From: Holothuria scabra
Taxonomy: Eukaryota; Echinodermata; Holothuroidea; Aspidochirotida; Holothuriidae
Reading direction: 5' to 3'
Assembly (NCBI GenBank): GCA_037179385.1
Contig: CM074188.1
Coordinates: 23,143,318 to 23,207,317, forward strand
DNA: 64,000 nt
Below, piece by piece: positions 11,711 to 25,221 of this stretch. The notes under the pieces were generated by a model. The model ran no database searches. It worked only from the letters and a program-made list of their open reading frames with translations, and had not been told where the DNA came from. Position 1 is the first letter of the stretch. Each line of letters begins with the position of its first letter. A program made the position numbers and the translations under genes.

Positions 11711-13810
11711 GTCCAATATTAAGATGATTTACTGAGGTAGAAAACCTTTCTTCAGACCAAACACCTACTCATACTTATTCCAGTTTAAAAAAAAGTAGTG
11801 TTTTATAAAAATCAGATGTGATGGCTATGGAGGGGGGGGGGCATTTTTAGGATAATAAATGGGACCATAATAATCTTGTAGGTGCAGAATATGGCTAAAC
11901 GCCCCCTCCCCATAGCTATATACTGCCTCCTGTGTAGTGTCAAAATATTCATCACAGTACATCAGTGTTAGGTTTTTGTTAAGCTTGTACTATATAGTCG
12001 GTAAAGAGGTATCAGGACACATGGTAAGTAATTAGGGGTGTGGGGAGTCCAAAAGGTTGGTACCCAGTGATATAATGGGAATGTGCGGTCACCTCAAATT
12101 GAAGAATTGTACTTGGGCATCCTATTTTATGAGTGGCCATTTAAAAATGAGACAATATTTTCCTCACTAAATTGTACAATTCATGTAGAAACTTCTTTGT
12201 TAACCGTCCAGCAATATTTGGGTTGCTGTGTGGTTGAGATTTAGTTTTTGCTTGAAAATAAGTTTTGAGCAACTTCTTTTATGCTATTTTTAAGCACTTT
12301 TGAAGTGAATGGGACTTGAAGGTTATATGAATATCTAGCGGTATAACATTGAAGGGTTAATTGAGATGTTACAAAAGAAAATCAAGTTACTTTTTAAATC
12401 ACTTTGTCAATCGTGTCAGTCATATACACTGAACAGTTTGAGTATTGTTATTCTTGTAAATACAAAAAAATTTTTTTTTTGTTTACTTCCACTAGCACAA
12501 TTTTTCTCAGGATCTCCTGATCTCGCCACCTCTGATACATTAGTACCCTAACCCAATGTTGTAATGAAATATCCATTTTTTCTTTTTTTCTTGTAGGCCT
12601 ACACTCTTATGGAAAACTGAATTGCAACAATACTGACATTTGAAAAAAAAAAAACTTTACTCAGAATGAGGGCATGACCTGCAGTAAATGAAACAAACTA
12701 ATTTAACTGGAAATCAACAAAAACATCCATTATGTGACCAATTCAATTTAATCGCCCAAAGAAACGAAAATGACTAAGAAATACTCAAAATGTCTACTGT
12801 GTACACGGTTGGAAAGCTTCATTATTTGCAATAGGTTGTAAATTTCTGCTTTATTATAAGGGTCATTGGACTCTTGTGGACCATTTCATCCAATTGATGT
12901 AAACCCTACTGAGCCTGCTCCAGTTTAAAAGAGCCCTCCCTTTCATTTATTCTTTTTTCACTACAGTAGGACTTTGTCTCCCTCATTTCCACAGTCTGTT
13001 CCTACTAATACAGCCAGATGTTACGCACATGCTATTTGGAAAGTTTAGTCATTGTAGTCTCCTGTGGTTTTGGCTCTTTTTTTCCCAATGTTTTCATTTG
13101 GCAAACCATGGAAAACTAGAACCAGGACTTATTGCTCTTGTAATCCATTAAAAACTCAGACAATCTTTGTGTAAAGGATCCCCTTCTTGTTGCTGCTCAC
13201 CACATCCTTGTGACTTTCAGGTCATTACTTGGTAAAGTAGTAAGTAGGATTTCAAAAGACCCAGTTTAAAAATAAAAGGAAGCTTTGTAAAGAAGTTTTC
13301 ATACACTTTGTCAGGTTTTGTGCAAACTTTGATCATGTTAGTCATAAATACAACTTACAAATGATTGCTCATTGAAAAAACACCTATCCTAGTTTCTGAC
13401 AATTTTCATTGTCAGGTGTGAATCATATTTGTTTTGACCTTGTAGTGGTGATTCCTAGACTACTGTTGTATTTGATCAAGTTCATTATTCAGTTATTAAT
13501 CGGAGGGTGTAACAAAGTTCAAAAGTCATCTTCTTTAATGAATCATTGTTTATGCACTTCCACCCTTGTAAATTGTTACATTTGAACTACAAAACTTGTG
13601 AAAAAATATAATTCCATTTATCAGGTCCCTCCTTGTACATGTTTGTTTAATTTTGTAAAGAAAGAACAACTTTGTTGTCCGAATTGGAAGAAAGAAGCTT
13701 GTAAGTTGAATGACATATGTAGCATTTTCCCTAATATGGATACATTAATGTTGTACTTGGTCAGTCTGTACTCATGACTGTAACATGAAATTGATACAGT
13801 TGCTTCTTTT
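11711..13810. other. Noncoding stretch, nothing recognised
   Basis: It contains a G-run (near 11831) and a strong acceptor-like site at about 12599 (pyrimidine tract then TTGTAG). All three frames close within 15 codons of that site, so I reject an exon. Confidence 0.45.
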
Positions 13811-14077
13811 TATAGGGGACATGTAGATACCCTAATTTGGATTAGTATGATAAACTGCCCTGTTTCATGATTGGCTCTGCAGAGTCACATGACAATATTT
13901 TGCTATCTTTATTATGAAACTTGGAGAGTAATTTCCATTGGTTTATGTTAAACATGCAAATGTTTAAGTCTTGAATAACTGTGAAAGATACTTTGAAGGG
14001 AAACAACAGAAATTTATTGGATTTGGCTGTTGCATCATTGAAATAAGTTTAGGGCAAATCTTTTTTTTTTTCTTTAA
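13811..14077 (+). mobile_element. MITE-2 copy, degenerate left end
   Basis: Shares with the reference copy at 61553-61810 the blocks TTTCATGATTGGCT, GAGTCACATGACAA, GAAACAACAGAAAT and GAAATAAGTTTAGGGC. The right end is CTTTAA. The left end is eroded, so its coordinate is approximate. Confidence 0.65.
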
Positions 14078-16537
14078 AAGCCATGTCATCACTCTTATAA
14101 AAAAAAAAATTATCCCACTTAGCCAACATGACAAAGTAATGGTTGTATATCAAATCAATGTGTCCTGAGGATTGGTTTCCTATTGTTCAATGAACTTCCA
14201 AAATCTGCCTCATGTAATATGATATTGTGTCACGGTATCACTCATCTCGTAAAAACCCATTTTTTTTTACACATTTTGAAGACATCATTGTTATGTGTCA
14301 CCAAAACTTTGATCTAGCATGGTAAATTATGTCTCAAAGTATAAAGGGAAGAGAATCTGGAGATGAATGAACTTGACTTAAACTGGTAGAGCAGGCTGCC
14401 AAAACAATTAGTGGCCGTTAGCTCATTACCAAACCTTAATGGAACCATCCTGTATGTGGGAAATGTGATTAAAAAATCTGCCTCAAATGGGAGATTTGGG
14501 AAAAGATGATATTTAGCTACCAATGTATGTTCTAAACTAATTTCATAAAATTAAATTTAAATGAGGGGAAATAGAGGGCATTAGAGAGACTCCTTAGAGA
14601 TCATTTGGCTTGTCTTTTAAGTTATAAAAGTATACGCATCTGATTTCTATACTTGTGCTATGGCATGCATGTGACCAATGAGTTGTGTCCAGAGTTGTAG
14701 ACAATATACAGAGGCCTTGGGCTTCAATAAGCCTGATCAAGGCACTTTAATACAAGCATTTTGAGACAGATATTTTATGATGCTGTAAAGAGGGCTGGAG
14801 GTTAGAGGGGAGAAACAGGCTCTCATTATTTATATCAAAATTTCACTTATCTCAAAAGATTTCCTACTTCCTTTACTTATCTTTCATGAAAGACATTCCA
14901 TTTTGAATATGAACAAAATACCTCTTGACATGAGTTCACTCAGCGCCATTCAGGATTTAGGACACCATGGCATATTAATTAATATTTATTAATAATTAAT
15001 AATAATTAATTAATAATAATTAATTGAGGTGACTGTGTTTTCTCTTTTGCATGAAAACCTGTGGCTACAGGAAATTCATATGGAGGGGCTGGCCAGCTTA
15101 CAGCTGCCTTAAATTCTGAGGCATCCAAAAGTTATTGCATACCATCACTGCCTTCCAATCTTTGTGAGGAATGTGATGTTTTGCACTGATAGGTGAAAAT
15201 GGGACCCCATAATTAATCTTTTAAAGCCCAGTGAAACAGCACACCTACCTATCAGGTGTGATTTGTAACACACCTGGAAAATCTTAAACTCAAGGCCTCA
15301 GACTTTTACTTTCACTTACTTCACAAGTCCCATGTGATGTAACATGAAATCACTTCACAGACCAAGTTAGGAGGTGTGATGTGTGATGGGGAAAACTGTA
15401 GATTATACACTTGGATGAAAAAAACACATTGCTCTGCACATCTGATTGCAAACTGCAAATATGGAAGTAGGTATAGTAGAACATCCAAACAAACTTGTTT
15501 CAAAGGACCAATACTCTCACCACTGTAAAAAACCCTGATGCTCACAAGCTACTAAAAATATGTGCTGCCACTTCAAGAGAACTAAAATTATTCTAAAAGC
15601 ATTCCTCAGGTTTGTGAGAAAAATAACTAGATCCATGCCAAAAGTGGAACTTTCTAGCTGATCAAAGATCAAGAGTTGAAAGTCCTAAACATTCCAAAAC
15701 TGTCCACTGCACTGAATTTATTGAAACAACAGTAGTAACATAGTGACAGTTGAGTGCGTTTTACAACACGGGGGGGGGGATAAAAGAATGAGGGGGTGCC
15801 CTTCGGGCTCTCCTCATGCCCATCCTGCCGTACTAACCAACCACAGGGTTACATAATGTAAATAGGAGGTAAGTATATGGGTTGTAGATCCCCAAACCAG
15901 GGAATTTTTGGGATCCCTCCACTTTCTGAAGTACTTTTCCATTTGCTACTAGGTCTTTGTAGTAGTTCCATGATTTTACCTTGCTATTGTGCTATTTGTA
16001 GATGTTTCACTTAAAGGATAAAATTCGATTGATTTCCCTATTCAAAGTTCTTTCAGTAGGGCTGCTATCTGACATTTCACTCCCTTCCACTTCCCCACCT
16101 TTCCTTACCTAAAACAGAGTGGTTCTGTACTTACCTTTTTATCAGAACTAAAGGGGTTAGGTAGCAAAGCATTTTAGCATGACGTAAAAGTACTCTTCAA
16201 TGACAAAGTGGATGTGCTTTGGAAAATTGAAGCACTACAAGGTAGAAAACATATGCTTCAGAGAAAGTCAACAATTTTTTTCTTCCAATCAGTCAGGAAG
16301 TTTTTATATTTTTGAGGCACAAAATGCTTTTATTCTTTTTCCTGTCACAGTGTCATCAGTTAACAGTATTTGGGTCAACCCCTGGATATGCCAGTCATCA
16401 TCGCTTAACCATGCATGTACCTGCCACAGTTCAGATCACTATCATTTGTCATAAATCAATAAATATGCTGGCTTATATCAGCAACTGATGTAATCAAAAC
16501 CAAAGTTATTCTGCAAATCTAGTGATTTTCCTGAAAT
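14078..16537. other. Noncoding stretch with AT microsatellite
   Basis: At 14973-15025 lies an irregular run of TTAAT/AATAAT units. A G-run and a short GC-richer patch occur at 15769-15830. No gene is recognised. Confidence 0.5.
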
Positions 16538-16796
16538 TTAAAGGGAAATGGCAGTCACTCTAATTTTGGAATGGTGTAGTCTATGCTACCTCATGATTGC
16601 CCTTTAGAATCTTGTGGCAATATTTTTCTCTTTGGGTTGTTAAATTTTCCAGGAATAACTTTCAATAAACTTGAATATTCCTGTATGCAATGTTTAAGTC
16701 CATTTTAATATGAATCAATACTAATAAAACACAAAAAGAAGACATCTGTGAGATTTTGCAGTTATTTCGGAAAAAGTTGAGGCCACTGCTTACTAT
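16538..16796 (+). mobile_element. MITE-2 copy, moderately diverged
   Basis: Starts at a TTAA followed by AGGGAAATGGCAGTCACT, then GGTGTAGTCTATGCTACCTC and TTGTGGCAATATTTTTCTC in family order, and ends near AGTTGAGGCCACTGCT. The right TTAA is lost. Confidence 0.6.
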
Positions 16797-16938
16797 TCCC
16801 TTACACCTTGGCATTGACTATATCAGGTTGGCCTGCATGAGTCTATGTTAAAACATTGCAACTGGTTAGGTTTTGTTTGATGCAGTATATGTGTGATACT
16901 TTGGTATAAATTTTATAACTGATAGAGTTATAGACAGG

Positions 16939-17161
16939 TTAAATGAGGTTTTACAGCTCAGGCTGGCCATGGCCATTTTTCCAGTTTGGTCACTGGCTTG
17001 TTTTCCTTACTCCATGGTTGATGTTGAGTCCCAAATGCAATGGCTGTAGGTTCAACTTTTAAAATCTTCTTAGTATGACCTGGCCAGTCCATTCAGTGTT
17101 GAACTCCAGACCTCCTGGCTACCAGTCAGATACTCAAACCACTTGATGCATGCAGTCAGTC
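16939..17161 (-). mobile_element. tRNA-derived SINE, near full length
   Basis: On the minus strand the tRNA-like head reads CATCAAGTGGTTTGAG, then ATCTGACTGGTAGCCAGGAG, then GGTCTGGAGTTCAAC. The usual body follows (AACAAGCCAGTGACC, AAAATGGCCATGGCCAGCC) and then the tail. The anticodon-arm-like stem is visible in the head. No tRNA function is expected because the acceptor stem is not present. Confidence 0.7.
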
Positions 17162-17318
17162 TTGGAAGACATATAAAACATTGCAGCTCAAAGCTTTGGT
17201 AGTTTTTACATTTCCAACTGAAATAAGTGGTCACTTTAAAACAAATTACCTTGCCATATTACCAACCAGTTGCCCAAGTTTAGGCCTTCATCATTTGCAA
17301 TTCAGTTACATCTGAATG

Positions 17319-17712
17319 TCAGGGACCACGGACTTATACACATGGACAGAGCATGTAACTTATACGTCCTATTCGTAGATGGTCACCACCGACTGGGACA
17401 CCAAGATGCCGCTGTGAAGCTGTAAATTGTCTGATTTGACGACAGCTCTATAATATTCAAGCAAAAGTTGAACTTGAATGGGAAATAGTATCATAATACT
17501 GCAATGCATGACATGATTTTGACCATACCTTGACATATTTCAAAAATATTTCAACTGTCTTGCAAAATATGTGGATAAACTTGAGCAAGTCCAAACTTTC
17601 ACATAAAACTATGGCAGACAACCATCTTGGTGCGCTTTTTCTCTCACATACGGTAGCGACAATCTACCATGCAGTATGCTCTGTCCATGTGTAGGAAGTC
17701 CGTGTCAGGGAC
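17319..17712 (-). mobile_element. hAT-like MITE, copy 2, with perfect 8-bp TSD
   Basis: The element proper is 17327-17704 (378 bp). It starts CACGGACTTATACACATGG and ends CCATGTGTAGGAAGTCCGTG, imperfect terminal inverted repeats of about 28 bases. TCAGGGAC stands immediately outside on both sides (17319-17326 and 17705-17712), a perfect 8-bp target duplication. The interior is the reverse complement of copy 1 at 9891-10281, with differences. The CA...TG termini and 8-bp duplication point to the hAT superfamily. There is no coding capacity. Confidence 0.85.
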
Positions 17713-20700
17713 CCATTCTTGTTAGAAAAATCATATTGAAAGAAATAGTAAACATGGCCTGCCACCTTGTTTGATGTAGCAGCAATAGCAGATAGTAATG
17801 TATAATTATTTGCAGAGTAGAGCATAATGTACTATTCAGAAATTCCAGATGTACATGTACTGGTGGATATCTTATTATTTTTTCCTATGGCAGGGCTCAA
17901 AAAATAGGATGCCCAACGCACCAATTGTCTGTTAGCTTGGGCAACAAAAAATCATGAACTGCACCGGAAAACATGCCCACTAAATGAGCACCCTAAGTCA
18001 TTATGCAGAAGGATCATCACCATACTGGAAGTAATTGTCCATAACTACTATAATAGTACTACTGTTTTCTTTCTAAAGCATGGGTTCCTCATGCAATTCT
18101 CAATATTTGCTACAGGGATTGCGTTTGGCAATGGGCAACAGAAACGTTAGCTTGAACAAAAAAATAGTCATGTTTTCTTGATATTTTATTTCCATTATTT
18201 GGGCAACAATAAATCCATATTGGGCAACCATAAATCACTAATTTCAGAAAATGGAGTCTCCAACAGAAATCTGAAATTTTTCACGCCCTGATAGGGAGGA
18301 ACTACCGAAGGTAAATTGTCAGCTGGTGACTACTCTTTGATTACTAGCATCAAATTAAAATAAAATGTAAAGGAGCTCACGACATACACAGCATACACAG
18401 AGTGACGGAAGGACCTTTTATGCTCACTAGGTTTTTCTCTCATGTTTAATATGAGATTTGGGGCTGTGCCATTAGGAGGAGATGTAGAGAGAACTGAAAG
18501 GAAACAGAGGTTACTGGGTTAAGAGAATTAGATCCGCCTGGGATGAGGAAAATTAATTTTGAGAATATTTCTCCTTACCTGTTTTAAGAAAAGAAATGCT
18601 TTGTTAATAGTTTGACATTTGAAAGGTTTATGTATAAACATCCCCTAGATAGTAGGAATCAAATTATTTATTCCTTTCAAGTGTATGTAATGTCCAGAGA
18701 GCATATACACTCTACCTGCTGGAATGAAAATTGAAAGTTCTAAATCTAGGAAAAAAGGTTTTTGATGCCAAATGAAATATTGAGTAAATAATTGAACTAA
18801 AGAATGAAAACAAAAGTTATTGGGAATATCCCTCTGTAAGTTTTTATTTCAGCTAAAACAGTAGGAGTTGGCCATGTTCCATTCTCAGGAAGTAAAAGCC
18901 ATGTCATTCTCTTGCCATTCAGTTGTCTGCAATATCATTATAAGGAAATACCTGCGCTGCTTTCATCACATTTCTGTGTATCTGATAGTTAAATAGCATG
19001 TAACTTATTACACCTTGAAGGCATCATGATGAATTGGTCTCCTTAAAAAGTCATGATAAAACTTCCCTTCTTACTTTTTGAAACATCCTCCTTCTCTGTC
19101 TTATTGCATTATAATTATTGTCTCAGGGTGAAAATAGAGTGAATAAATATATACTTGTTGAATAATCTGATTTCACATTTCATTTAATTGAGTGACAGTA
19201 CCAGGTATATACCAAAATGCACACAAAAAATGCATGACAGTTGGGTTATGTGTTAATTTCTTCCCAGGCAGTATGAGCACAGTAGAAGCATAGATCATTT
19301 GAGGGCACATATTGTGTAAAAAACTCAGAAAAACTCAAAAAGATCAATCAGTTATGTCCCACACACTGCTTTTGATCTACTGTGGTGCCACATTGTGAAG
19401 AAGCAGCATATGTTTTTATGGAATGTTATAAGGGATACTTATCTAGTTCAACTTGTAAAAGTGAAGTACAACAGAAAGGTTCAGTGAAGATTAAATTTAT
19501 GAATTGATACAAACATTTTCCAAAGTATGCCTGCAAATGGCTTATTGCATTTGCAATATCATAGGTAAAAAAGATGGTAAGGTGTGATGTACCCCACTTG
19601 GACAGGAGAGTGGTGGGGTACGTATCAAGATACAGCTTTCTTTGCATGGTCAGCACAACATGAGAGTGAATTACAGTACAATAACATTTAACATTTGCAA
19701 TGAAAATCACATTAACAGGTGGTATTCTGTCTTCTCTTGATGTACCCTATCCCGCTCATTCTGGCAGTACCACTGCATGAAATGCTTGCAGTCAGAGAGG
19801 AGTTTTTTCCCCAGTCAGAGAGGAGTTTTCCCTCTCCCCCACCTCTCCCCCCTGGAATATTGAGCCCTTTGAGGTAAGCACTGGTGTACTTGCCCCTTTC
19901 AGTCTGGATCATCAGCCACATATGTTCTATTTTTCTGAATGACAATGTTGTCAAGGTGGTAGTTCTTTCATTTCTAGTGTCTCTTCTGATAAGTTGGCAT
20001 GCAAGCAAGAGGAAACTAAGGAAATAAAGCTGTTCAGTTTTGCTCACACAGCATAAATTCAAGGTTATTAATTTACAACATATTCCTAGTCTTTCGCTCT
20101 GGATTCAATTGGCAAAAAAAAATTGCAATTCATCTAAGTGAAATTTGTGAAGTATGAGCTATTTAAAGAGTTGAAGGAGATGGTTGTAAAAAGTCATAAC
20201 AGTTTATTTTTTATTTTTTATTTTTTTTTGGGGGGGGGGTTACTTTTTGTTTTGTTTTGCTTTTGTTTTTTGTGAGTATGCAATTTTCAAGGTCTCTTAT
20301 TAAAAGTTTCTTAGTCTGCATATATAGCTGGCTGTATGGTCTTTTTTTTCAATTCATTGTGTGGAAAAAGTGAGCAGCTACATCACTGTTTCACAGTGAT
20401 GTAACCGTTGTTCTCTATTACTTAGAGATCAAGCTATAAAATATTCAATTTCTGTTTTAGTATGATAGCATCCTCATCCCTGCCCTCCTTCTCCTGACAA
20501 AAACTCTATGGTGAACATTATATCATATGTAGGTTCATGACTGCATTATTATATTTAGGCCTACTTCATTTAACATACTAATTGCATTAGCACTAAAAAG
20601 TAATAATAATGATATTAAATGATAATGATAATAATAAGTTTTTATAAAGCGCCTTACACAAAAAGTCTCAAAGCGCTGAAGACTGCCCAACAGGGAGTCA

Positions 20701-23700
20701 GTATGAAATTGTAAACAAATGAGTTTTCAAATTAGTTTTAAATTCTTTGACAGAGAAATTCGTAGTCCTTGGTACATTTGTTTTAAAGGATATGTGTAAA
20801 TGTTACTTGTAGACATATAAAACTGATCCAAATTTCCACTTGGAAGTTATTCAAATTTCTGTCAAAGTTTTGGTCCCGTGGACACTTCATACATAGGGAG
20901 CTAGCACAATGTCTATACTCATAGAGCAGGATAATAGGATTATCCTGCTCTGTGGTCTAATATCCTGCTATGTATTCTGCTTTATTGTCTAACTTTACAC
21001 ATAAATGAAAAATGTGATAGGAAAACCCGTACTGCATAAGCGACGACTTAGCAAGTAAATATTTTCGAAAAATATTTTGTAATTTTCGATTTTTTTTTCA
21101 CATTTTTCCGTAGATAAAAAATAAAAAAATAATTCCACACGACTCCCAAAAAGGAAGCAATATATTTTTAGTGCCTCTTATATCAACTTAATATCCAATT
21201 TCTGACAACTGCAGTGCATTGTACTTACAGTTTCTGACTTAATTTTCCATCACCCCATCTGAGAGTGCGCCTCCAATCTTGGAAATTCTATGGTTAAACA
21301 GGCTACAGCTGTTTGAAAATTCAAGTTAGAAAAGACTTGGAATCTATTTTAAGTATTTCAAGCAGAATGAAAGTGAAACAAGTCTATTTTAAAGAGATCC
21401 CTGTATCCCAAAGGCCTACCAGACTTGTAGATGTATGAAATTAAGACAAAGGCAACTAATTACAAATGGAAAGCATCATTTATATTTAAATCTTTAGAGA
21501 CATAAGTTCATTTAGGCTCATGAGATGATTTCTAAGCTTCCAGATAAGAGAAGCAATGGATCCCTAAATAGTACAGGTGTTGCAGGGAATGGTGGGGATG
21601 TAAAAACTCAAATAATGGGAGCTAAAGATAGACAGTAGGGTCAATCTTTACTCCAATGTGGGGTTGGGGACATGGCTACTCAAAAATTCACAGTGTAAAG
21701 ATTTAAAGTCATTGGGTGTATTTCCAAAAAGAGGGTGGCAGATGCTGTCAGGGCTAGGGGTGGCACATGCTTCCAAGATTAATGCTCATGAATGTGGGAA
21801 GATAATAACTACATGATAAAGATCTAACTAGGAACTGGAAAAGGGGAGAGGAAAAACAACAAATGTCTAAATTGTGTGGTTAAGCCTTGTTGATCTGCTT
21901 TTTTCAAAGAGTATATATGGATCATACTGATAAAAATATCTGTAAAAAAAGGTCATTAAAGAGTTTTTTTTTTTCTGTCCTTTACAGGGCATACCCATTA
22001 GAGTTAGTCGTTAAATTATAAATGGACCCCTTCTCCAACACATCGTACACTGCACTCATTTTTTTTTTTCTGGATCATATGTGCTGCACTTCTGTGTAGA
22101 ATTAAGGTACTACATTGGAAGCCCACAGAGTGTTTTAAGATGAAAAATAAATGTATATCTGCCTATTCTCAAAGTAACTAAGCCCCACCTCCAGGACACA
22201 CCCATCAATGTAAATAAATTACTTGAACTTTCATAAGACGTATACTGTGGTAACCCCATTGAGATAATCACTTTCGTATTACTGTTATTTTGAAAATTAA
22301 GGGAAGGATGTGATATAATACAAGAGTGAATGGTACCTGGATGTCGCTCATGAACGGATTTTCTCAGCAGATGGTGCCATCTGAGGATGTAATCAATTAA
22401 TAAGTTGGTTAAGTAGCCAGCGTTTCTCAGACTCCTACATTTTGATGTGATTGTGACTCTAATCATGATAGTCACCCCCTCATTTCTTCCAGTCACTGAA
22501 ATCATACAATGACATAAACAAATCAATTCTGGATAGAATATTTGTCTATAGTCTTGTCATTTTCATCAAAGATCAAGTTGTTATCAAGATAATATATAAG
22601 CCCACGAATTGTTCTGTTGGAAATTATGATGCTTGACATTGTTATAATTACTGTCATGCATCTTCCGTGTCAAATCAACTAGAGTACTAATATATGAAAA
22701 TAATGAACGAAGTTCCTGCAACAACAAAGAATACATTTGCGCATAATTTTTACATCCTATCACGCCTTCATAAAGTTTAATAATAAACTGTCAGTTAAGG
22801 TTAATTTAATGTCATGTTTATTCCTTTTGAATGTTGTTGAAAGCTGACAGGATGAATGGTATCGCTCATTGGAAGTTGTTAGATAGGGTGTTACTTCCAA
22901 TACTTTCCGATGACACTTCAGTGTTACTCTATAATTACCGAATTATGACTTGGATGGGGTGATATCTCCTTTGAACTCTTTTCACTTCTTGTGGGAAATA
23001 TTGACTGACCAATTATATCATACCAATAGTGACCCCTGTCATTTTTGGCCTGATATCAATATACCTTTCCCTCTGATGGAGTATTCCATAAAATCCAGTA
23101 TGATGAATCTCTTTAAAGGGTCACATTGAGTTAGTATCAATAACTTAGATAGTTTTAAAGGGGACTACAATGATACTTCTTGTAAGTCCTAACTTAAGTA
23201 ATGTTATGGGCATGGTATCTTTTTTTTACTCATAGCAGGACCATTCTTAGCTAGTTTGTTCATTAGTGGTCCAGGGATTTGGAACTTAAGGCTTTCAGTA
23301 CTGATTTGCCTGGAGAATAGGAAGGCATCATCCTGTAGTTAAGTTATTAGGAGTAGAACTAGTAATGACATGAAAAGAGCTGTTTGATTATGAAAAACTG
23401 ACAGCTACAAATAGTATTCACCACCTTTGAGTGTTACCAAATGATGTGTCATGGTCCAGCATGTGTCAGTCACAAGAAAATTTATTTTGTTATATGTCAT
23501 ATATTCTAGTCACTAATTTCAAAACTGGCAACTCTATGTATGTAAGTGCTATAGCACTGAAGCCCTGGCTACAAGCTATAGGTGGCAGGGAATACAAATG
23601 TTTGTCCTCTGTTTTGAATGGGACTGCATACTGTAAATGATTTTTGGCAAGGGAGATTTTCCATATTCTCCATTTTTAATTTATTGAAATAAAATTCCTT

Positions 23701-24917
23701 TAAATTTTACATATATTGGCCAAGGAGATTACTGCTAAAAGAAACTTTTCTAATTTTGTTCTCAGTGAAAACTTGCATAAATTAAACTACCAGACGGGAC
23801 ATGTGTGGGGAAGGGGATTAGAGAGGGAACTGAAGACAGAATATGTGAACAGTCTTTACAATTAGTGTGGGGTTACACAGATGTTGTCAAATAGGTCTTG
23901 GGACTGTCATTAGATCTCAAAATGCAAGGTGCGAATAAGGCTTGAACAGACTTAGTTGTGGTACAAACTTCTTAGTCCATTTTGAATAAGATTGATGAGT
24001 ACAAATATCAGAGCTTAGTAAGAGTACAAACCCAGTATGCCATGATACAATTAATGCCTGGGTATGAACATGGCTCCACAGATATGGATATGAGGTACTA
24101 CAGATTTTCAAAGTCTCAAAGTATGTACAAGTACTGCAAAGCCCTAAGTATGAGAACAAGTATCAAAAGGTGTTTTGAGTACCTGAATTAGCATATATAC
24201 CTGTACTCAAGTACTAGGGCCAGTCTGGGACTCAGATTAATATTCTTGAATAGCTCAATTACGGTAAAATGCAAATTTGTAATACATTTATTCCCTTGTA
24301 CTTTAAACTTCAGTATTTTGCCCATCTGATCTGTAAGTTGAAAGTTAGTTTTTCTACCTCTAAGTCATCAGCCAAACACACAACTTCAAAAACCTCCAGT
24401 TCAACAACCCTAGCTAGTTCAGAGTCTGATTTGTAACCCTGTGATTTGCTGGTTTGTTTTGAATGAATGATTTGTGACATCATCAACTAATTGTATGCAA
24501 AATGGAAGAGAGCAGAGTGACTCTATCACAGTTGAAGGTCTCTTCTATTGTATCTTTGTACAGCAAAATTGTGAAAATGAAACACAATCCTGTTGTATAA
24601 AAAGGGTACCACTGGCAAATAAATACAAGTTTTTTTAAAACTTCTCTTAACAACTGGTAAACATTTGTCGCTATGACAAAGCAGGCTTCAACCAATTGCC
24701 TTTCATAAAATAACCGTGTCAATTGTAATTTTGTAAAAATAGTATCATTACTTTTTAGATCCAGTGAGGTCCAATAATTATGCTATATACTTGTTTATTG
24801 CTTTTCGTAAAATTGCAAACAGCTATGCTTTGTAGCTCATCAATTATGTATTAGAGTAGTGTAAACACTAGTATGCACTTTATTGTGGCACATGTTTGCC
24901 TTTATCATGGTAAAACA
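17713..24917. other. 7.2-kb noncoding stretch
   Basis: No exon recognised. At 20608-20800 a TAATAA-type repeat runs into TTTTTATAAAGCGCCTTACAC and CTCAAAGCGCTGAAG, a motif that looks like a dispersed-repeat end, though I cannot name the family. A perfect 13-base-arm hairpin lies at 20923-20951. Homopolymer runs occur near 20218 and 21965. A 138-codon minus-strand open frame at 22110-22526 has no recognisable features and is not called a gene. Confidence 0.45.
20923..20951. repeat. Perfect short hairpin
   Basis: Arms AGAGCAGGATAAT and ATTATCCTGCTCT pair perfectly around a 3-base loop. Partial copies of the arm (ATCCTGCT) recur just downstream. It is not followed by a T-run and there is no associated gene. 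Confidence 0.7.
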
Positions 24918-25221
24918 TTAAAGGGCCAATATTCTCACCCCAAACTAAACTTTTTGTAGGGGGGTACAGAAACTTTCCATTGGCCCAGCTTTTTGATTGA
25001 CTGTTAATTTAAACAAAGCAGATCACCAAAGCATATTACACAGCATGAACTGTACTGAGGGTGTTTTTTGTTATACAGATAGAGCTTTTCTTTACTCACC
25101 CTAAAACAATAAACTGAGATTGTAAGTGGATAAGGATGGATTTCAGACAATTGTGGGAGGGGCTTAAGTAAGAAGGTTAGGAGAATTGGTACCGTTTGGG
25201 GTGAGAGAACTGGGCCTTTAA
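24918..25221 (+). mobile_element. MITE-1 copy (TTAA target site)
   Basis: Bounded by TTAA at 24918-24921 and 25218-25221. The left end is AGGGCCAATATTCTCACCCC and the right end GGGGTGAGAGAACTGGGCCT. Internal blocks GACAATTGTGGGAGGGGC and AAGTAAGAAGGTTAGGAG are well preserved. TTAA duplication is the signature of piggyBac and Kolobok transposases, and the termini alone do not let me choose between them. Confidence 0.8.

Noticed and set aside
12590..12660. Strong acceptor-like site followed by GCCTACACTC
   Set aside because: All frames close within 15 codons and no donor follows.
18852..18990. Acceptor TTTTTATTTCAG followed by 40 open codons
   Set aside because: No donor and no recognisable product.
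22110..22526. 138-codon minus-strand open frame, the longest in the window
   Set aside because: No recognisable domain, no matching splice sites, composition like the surrounding noncoding DNA; expected by chance in 64 kb on six frames.
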